A stretch of 6,036 nt of DNA, taken from Anaerolineae bacterium. Lineage in GTDB: Bacteria; Chloroflexota; Anaerolineae; 4572-78; J111. The notes beneath the pieces were generated by a model. It saw only the letters and a list, made by a program, of their open reading frames with translations. It did no database searches and was not told where the DNA came from. The stretch is taken from NCBI GenBank assembly GCA_020433835.1, contig JAGRBY010000454.1, positions 1 through 6,036 on the forward strand, read 5' to 3'. This document shows, in pieces, positions 4,807 to 6,036 of the stretch. The translations under genes and the position numbers were made by a program. How positions within the stretch are numbered: position 1 is the first letter of the stretch; every line of letters starts with the position of its first letter.

Positions 4807-5887
4807 ACACAGCAATGGTAATGCCCAGCTCCTCAAGCCAGCGCTGGTACTCAATTAGCGGCAGGTCAGCCGGGCGCAAAGGTAACTCTATTTTGGTCCA
4901 AAAAGGAGGCAGCAGCCACGGGCGCTGACTTTCGACAATGCGGCGATCTTGATCGCGCAGGGTGTCTTGCATCGCTTCGAAATCTTCATCGTAGACAGGT
5001 TGGTCGTGGTCGTAGTTGCGCGATGACCCCCAGAAGGTGTCGGTTTTGTTGAACTGGCGCGGGCAAACCGCCTGCCAGATTAAGGTGTGTCGCCCATCCG
5101 TCGAGTCGGCGGCGGTGATGTCGAAATGGATGACGTTAGGAATGGCGACGGTCGTGGTTAGATGCACTTCGCGCGTGGTCTCATCGTGGTCACTTTCGGC
5201 AATGGTGGCGTTGTTGGGCTGCACCATCCGAACATCGACCTTCAGAACATTGCCTTCGCGCCAGACACGGTGCTCAGGTGGGGCAGCGTATTCGCGCGAA
5301 CCCACCAGCCCTTCGTGAACCCACGGGCCGTGGGTGTCATCGAGCGCGGCCATAATCAACCGGGGCGCAGCGGCCACCCACGGTTCGTAAGTGCGCAGCG
5401 GCCCGGTAAGGAACTCCGGGTCATCGACCTTGGGCAGCGTCGGCAGATCGAAGCGTGGCTCATCGGCCAGGCAGACCCAAATCAAGCCGTAGCGCTCCTG
5501 TACGTGGTAGGTGGGCACCCTGGCGCTGGTCGGGATGTCGCGGCCCGGCTCTATCTGCGGAATATCGACGCATTGGCCGTTGGGCGCAAATGACCAGCCG
5601 TGGTAGGGACACATCAGGCAGTCGCCATAACCGGCTATCTCGCGGATTTCACCCAGCGAGAGTTGGGCCTGAAAGTGGCGACACACGTCCTCCATCGCCA
5701 CCAACTCCCCATTGAGCCGCACAATTACTAACGGCTGGTTGAGCAGTTCGGTCGGGCGCGGTTCGCCGGCGGGCAGGTCGGCGGCGGGCATCACCGGATG
5801 CCAAAAGGGTCGCAGTGCCTCGTAGTAGTCGTGAATGGCCTCCGTCGAGGGAGCATTGTATAGGGGGGTGGTTGTCTGAACGTGCAT
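4805..5887 (-). CDS. Rieske non-heme iron oxygenase, alpha (catalytic) subunit
   Basis: This 360-residue protein resembles the phthalate/vanillate-type oxygenases that hydroxylate or demethylate aromatic and other small organic compounds with O2 and electrons from a separate reductase. The Rieske [2Fe-2S] domain holds Cys69-x-His71 and Cys93-x-x-His96 within CPYHGW, followed by GQCVDIP. The mononuclear iron site is seen as LDDTHGPWVH: Asp183 as the likely bridging residue, His186 and His191 as ligands. Asp314 in DQDRRIVESQ is the likely third ligand. All key residues are present, but the usual His-Arg-Gly after the first Rieske pair reads HFQ. It is probably a soluble cytosolic protein. The ATG at 5887 is preceded by a GGAAG unit of a tetranucleotide repeat, seven bases away. 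It is the first gene of the likely operon with E1 beta ten bases downstream. No reductase or ferredoxin gene is in view. The substrate is unknown. Confidence 0.92.
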   Translation of the reverse strand: MHVQTTTPLYNAPSTEAIHDYYEALRPFWHPVMPAADLPAGEPRPTELLNQPLVIVRLNGELVAMEDVCRHFQAQLSLGEIREIAGYGDCLMCPYHGWSFAPNGQCVDIPQIEPGRDIPTSARVPTYHVQERYGLIWVCLADEPRFDLPTLPKVDDPEFLTGPLRTYEPWVAAAPRLIMAALDDTHGPWVHEGLVGSREYAAPPEHRVWREGNVLKVDVRMVQPNNATIAESDHDETTREVHLTTTVAIPNVIHFDITAADSTDGRHTLIWQAVCPRQFNKTDTFWGSSRNYDHDQPVYDEDFEAMQDTLRDQDRRIVESQRPWLLPPFWTKIELPLRPADLPLIEYQRWLEELGITIAV

Positions 5888-5894
5888 CGGGAGT

Positions 5895-5917
5895 CTTCCT
5901 TCCTTCCTTCCTTCCTT
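5895..5917 (-). repeat. TTCC tetranucleotide tract overlapping the oxygenase ribosome binding site
   Basis: Five exact TTCC units (5896-5915) plus C before and TT after form a 23-base tract. On the minus strand it reads as repeated AAGG, so every unit is a Shine-Dalgarno-like sequence, and the last one (GGAAG, 5899-5895) sits seven bases before the ATG at 5887. Such tracts can gain or lose units by slippage. Because it lies outside the reading frame, a change would alter ribosome loading or promoter spacing rather than frame. Confidence 0.75.
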
Positions 5918-5925
5918 AGCTCAAG

Positions 5926-5954
5926 GTTTTGGGCGGTGGGCAACGGCCCAAAAC
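5926..5954. repeat. Inverted repeat in the oxygenase leader
   Basis: GTTTTGGGC (5926-5934) is perfectly complementary to GCCCAAAAC (5946-5954) around 11 bases. An alternative shorter hairpin (GGGC-CGTT-GCCC on the minus strand) competes with it. No T run follows on either strand, so it is not a standard terminator. It may be an operator or a leader structure upstream of the oxygenase ribosome site. Confidence 0.4.
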
Positions 5955-5964
5955 GCTACTCAAT

Positions 5965-5981
5965 GTCATTAAGTTAGTGAC
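5965..5981. promoter_or_regulatory. Near-palindromic operator candidate upstream of the oxygenase
   Basis: GTCATTAA (5965-5972) and TTAGTGAC (5974-5981) are inverted arms, seven of eight bases matching, around one central G. A further half-site-like TTAATGTC occurs at 6018-6025. The length and symmetry are those of a dimeric regulator site. I could not identify a convincing -35/-10 pair around it, so its relation to the promoter is open. Confidence 0.35.
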
Positions 5982-5990
5982 TGGCGCTGG

Positions 5991-6014
5991 CCCCCCTAAC
6001 CCCCCAGAGGGGGG
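5991..6014. repeat. C/G-rich hairpin repeat near right edge
   Basis: CCCCCC (5991-5996), TAA, then CCCCCC (6000-6005)-AGA-GGGGGG (6009-6014). The last two blocks form a 6-bp G-C hairpin, and the first C block is an alternative partner. Another CCCCCC ends the window (6031-6036), so the repeat unit may continue outside. From memory, CCCCCTAACCCCC-AGAGGGGG units recur between genes in many bacteria; not searched. Confidence 0.4.
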
Positions 6015-6036
6015 AATTTAATGTCTTTCTCCCCCC

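Noticed and set aside
4795..4854. Longer E1 beta start at 4854
   Set aside because: It would overlap the oxygenase by 50 bases and add 20 residues unlike the family; the TTG at 4794 has a well-placed AGGAGA.

Overview
The window looks like chromosomal DNA of an uncultured member of the Chloroflexota (Anaerolineae/Caldilineae-like). This is inference. It rests on a twin-arginine lipoprotein solute-binding protein with an Ala/Pro/Thr/Glu-rich linker after the lipobox cysteine, on a moderately GC-rich coding style, and on the many small palindromic repeats between genes. No rRNA, tRNA, transposase, integrase or CRISPR array is visible. All five protein genes I can support lie on the minus strand, so the biological order runs from right to left.

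Right block (about 6036 down to 3472). A 150-base leader holds a C/G-rich palindrome, a near-palindromic operator candidate, a hairpin and a TTCC tetranucleotide tract that also serves as the ribosome binding site. It is followed by a Rieske non-heme iron oxygenase alpha subunit. Ten bases later comes the E1 beta subunit of a 2-oxoacid (pyruvate/acetoin-type) dehydrogenase, which starts with TTG. After 114 bases comes an 80-residue free-standing lipoyl domain. The three probably form one operon. The E1 alpha, the catalytic E2 and the E3 that this machinery needs are absent, as is a reductase for the oxygenase, so the system is incomplete here or uses partners encoded elsewhere.

Middle (3471 down to 3043). 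This 429-base gene-free stretch begins exactly at the stop codon of the lipoyl gene. It holds a nested inverted-repeat element, a 7-bp hairpin, a convincing rho-independent terminator reading leftward, and a perfect 26-bp palindrome just upstream of the next gene.

Left block (3042 down to 1). A TIM-barrel sugar-phosphate isomerase/epimerase-like protein ends in an odd Shine-Dalgarno/ATG/TAA arrangement. About 250 bases later, behind its own promoter candidate with an overlapping palindromic operator candidate, lies a family 5 (oligopeptide/nickel-type) ABC transporter substrate-binding lipoprotein. No permease or ATPase gene is seen in the 303 bases that follow, which hold hairpins and a MITE-like repeat.

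Taken together, this looks like a small catabolic or uptake island: import by an ABC system, conversion by an isomerase/epimerase and a Rieske oxygenase, and oxidative decarboxylation by a lipoyl-dependent complex. The shared pathway is inferred from gene proximity only, and no substrate can be named.
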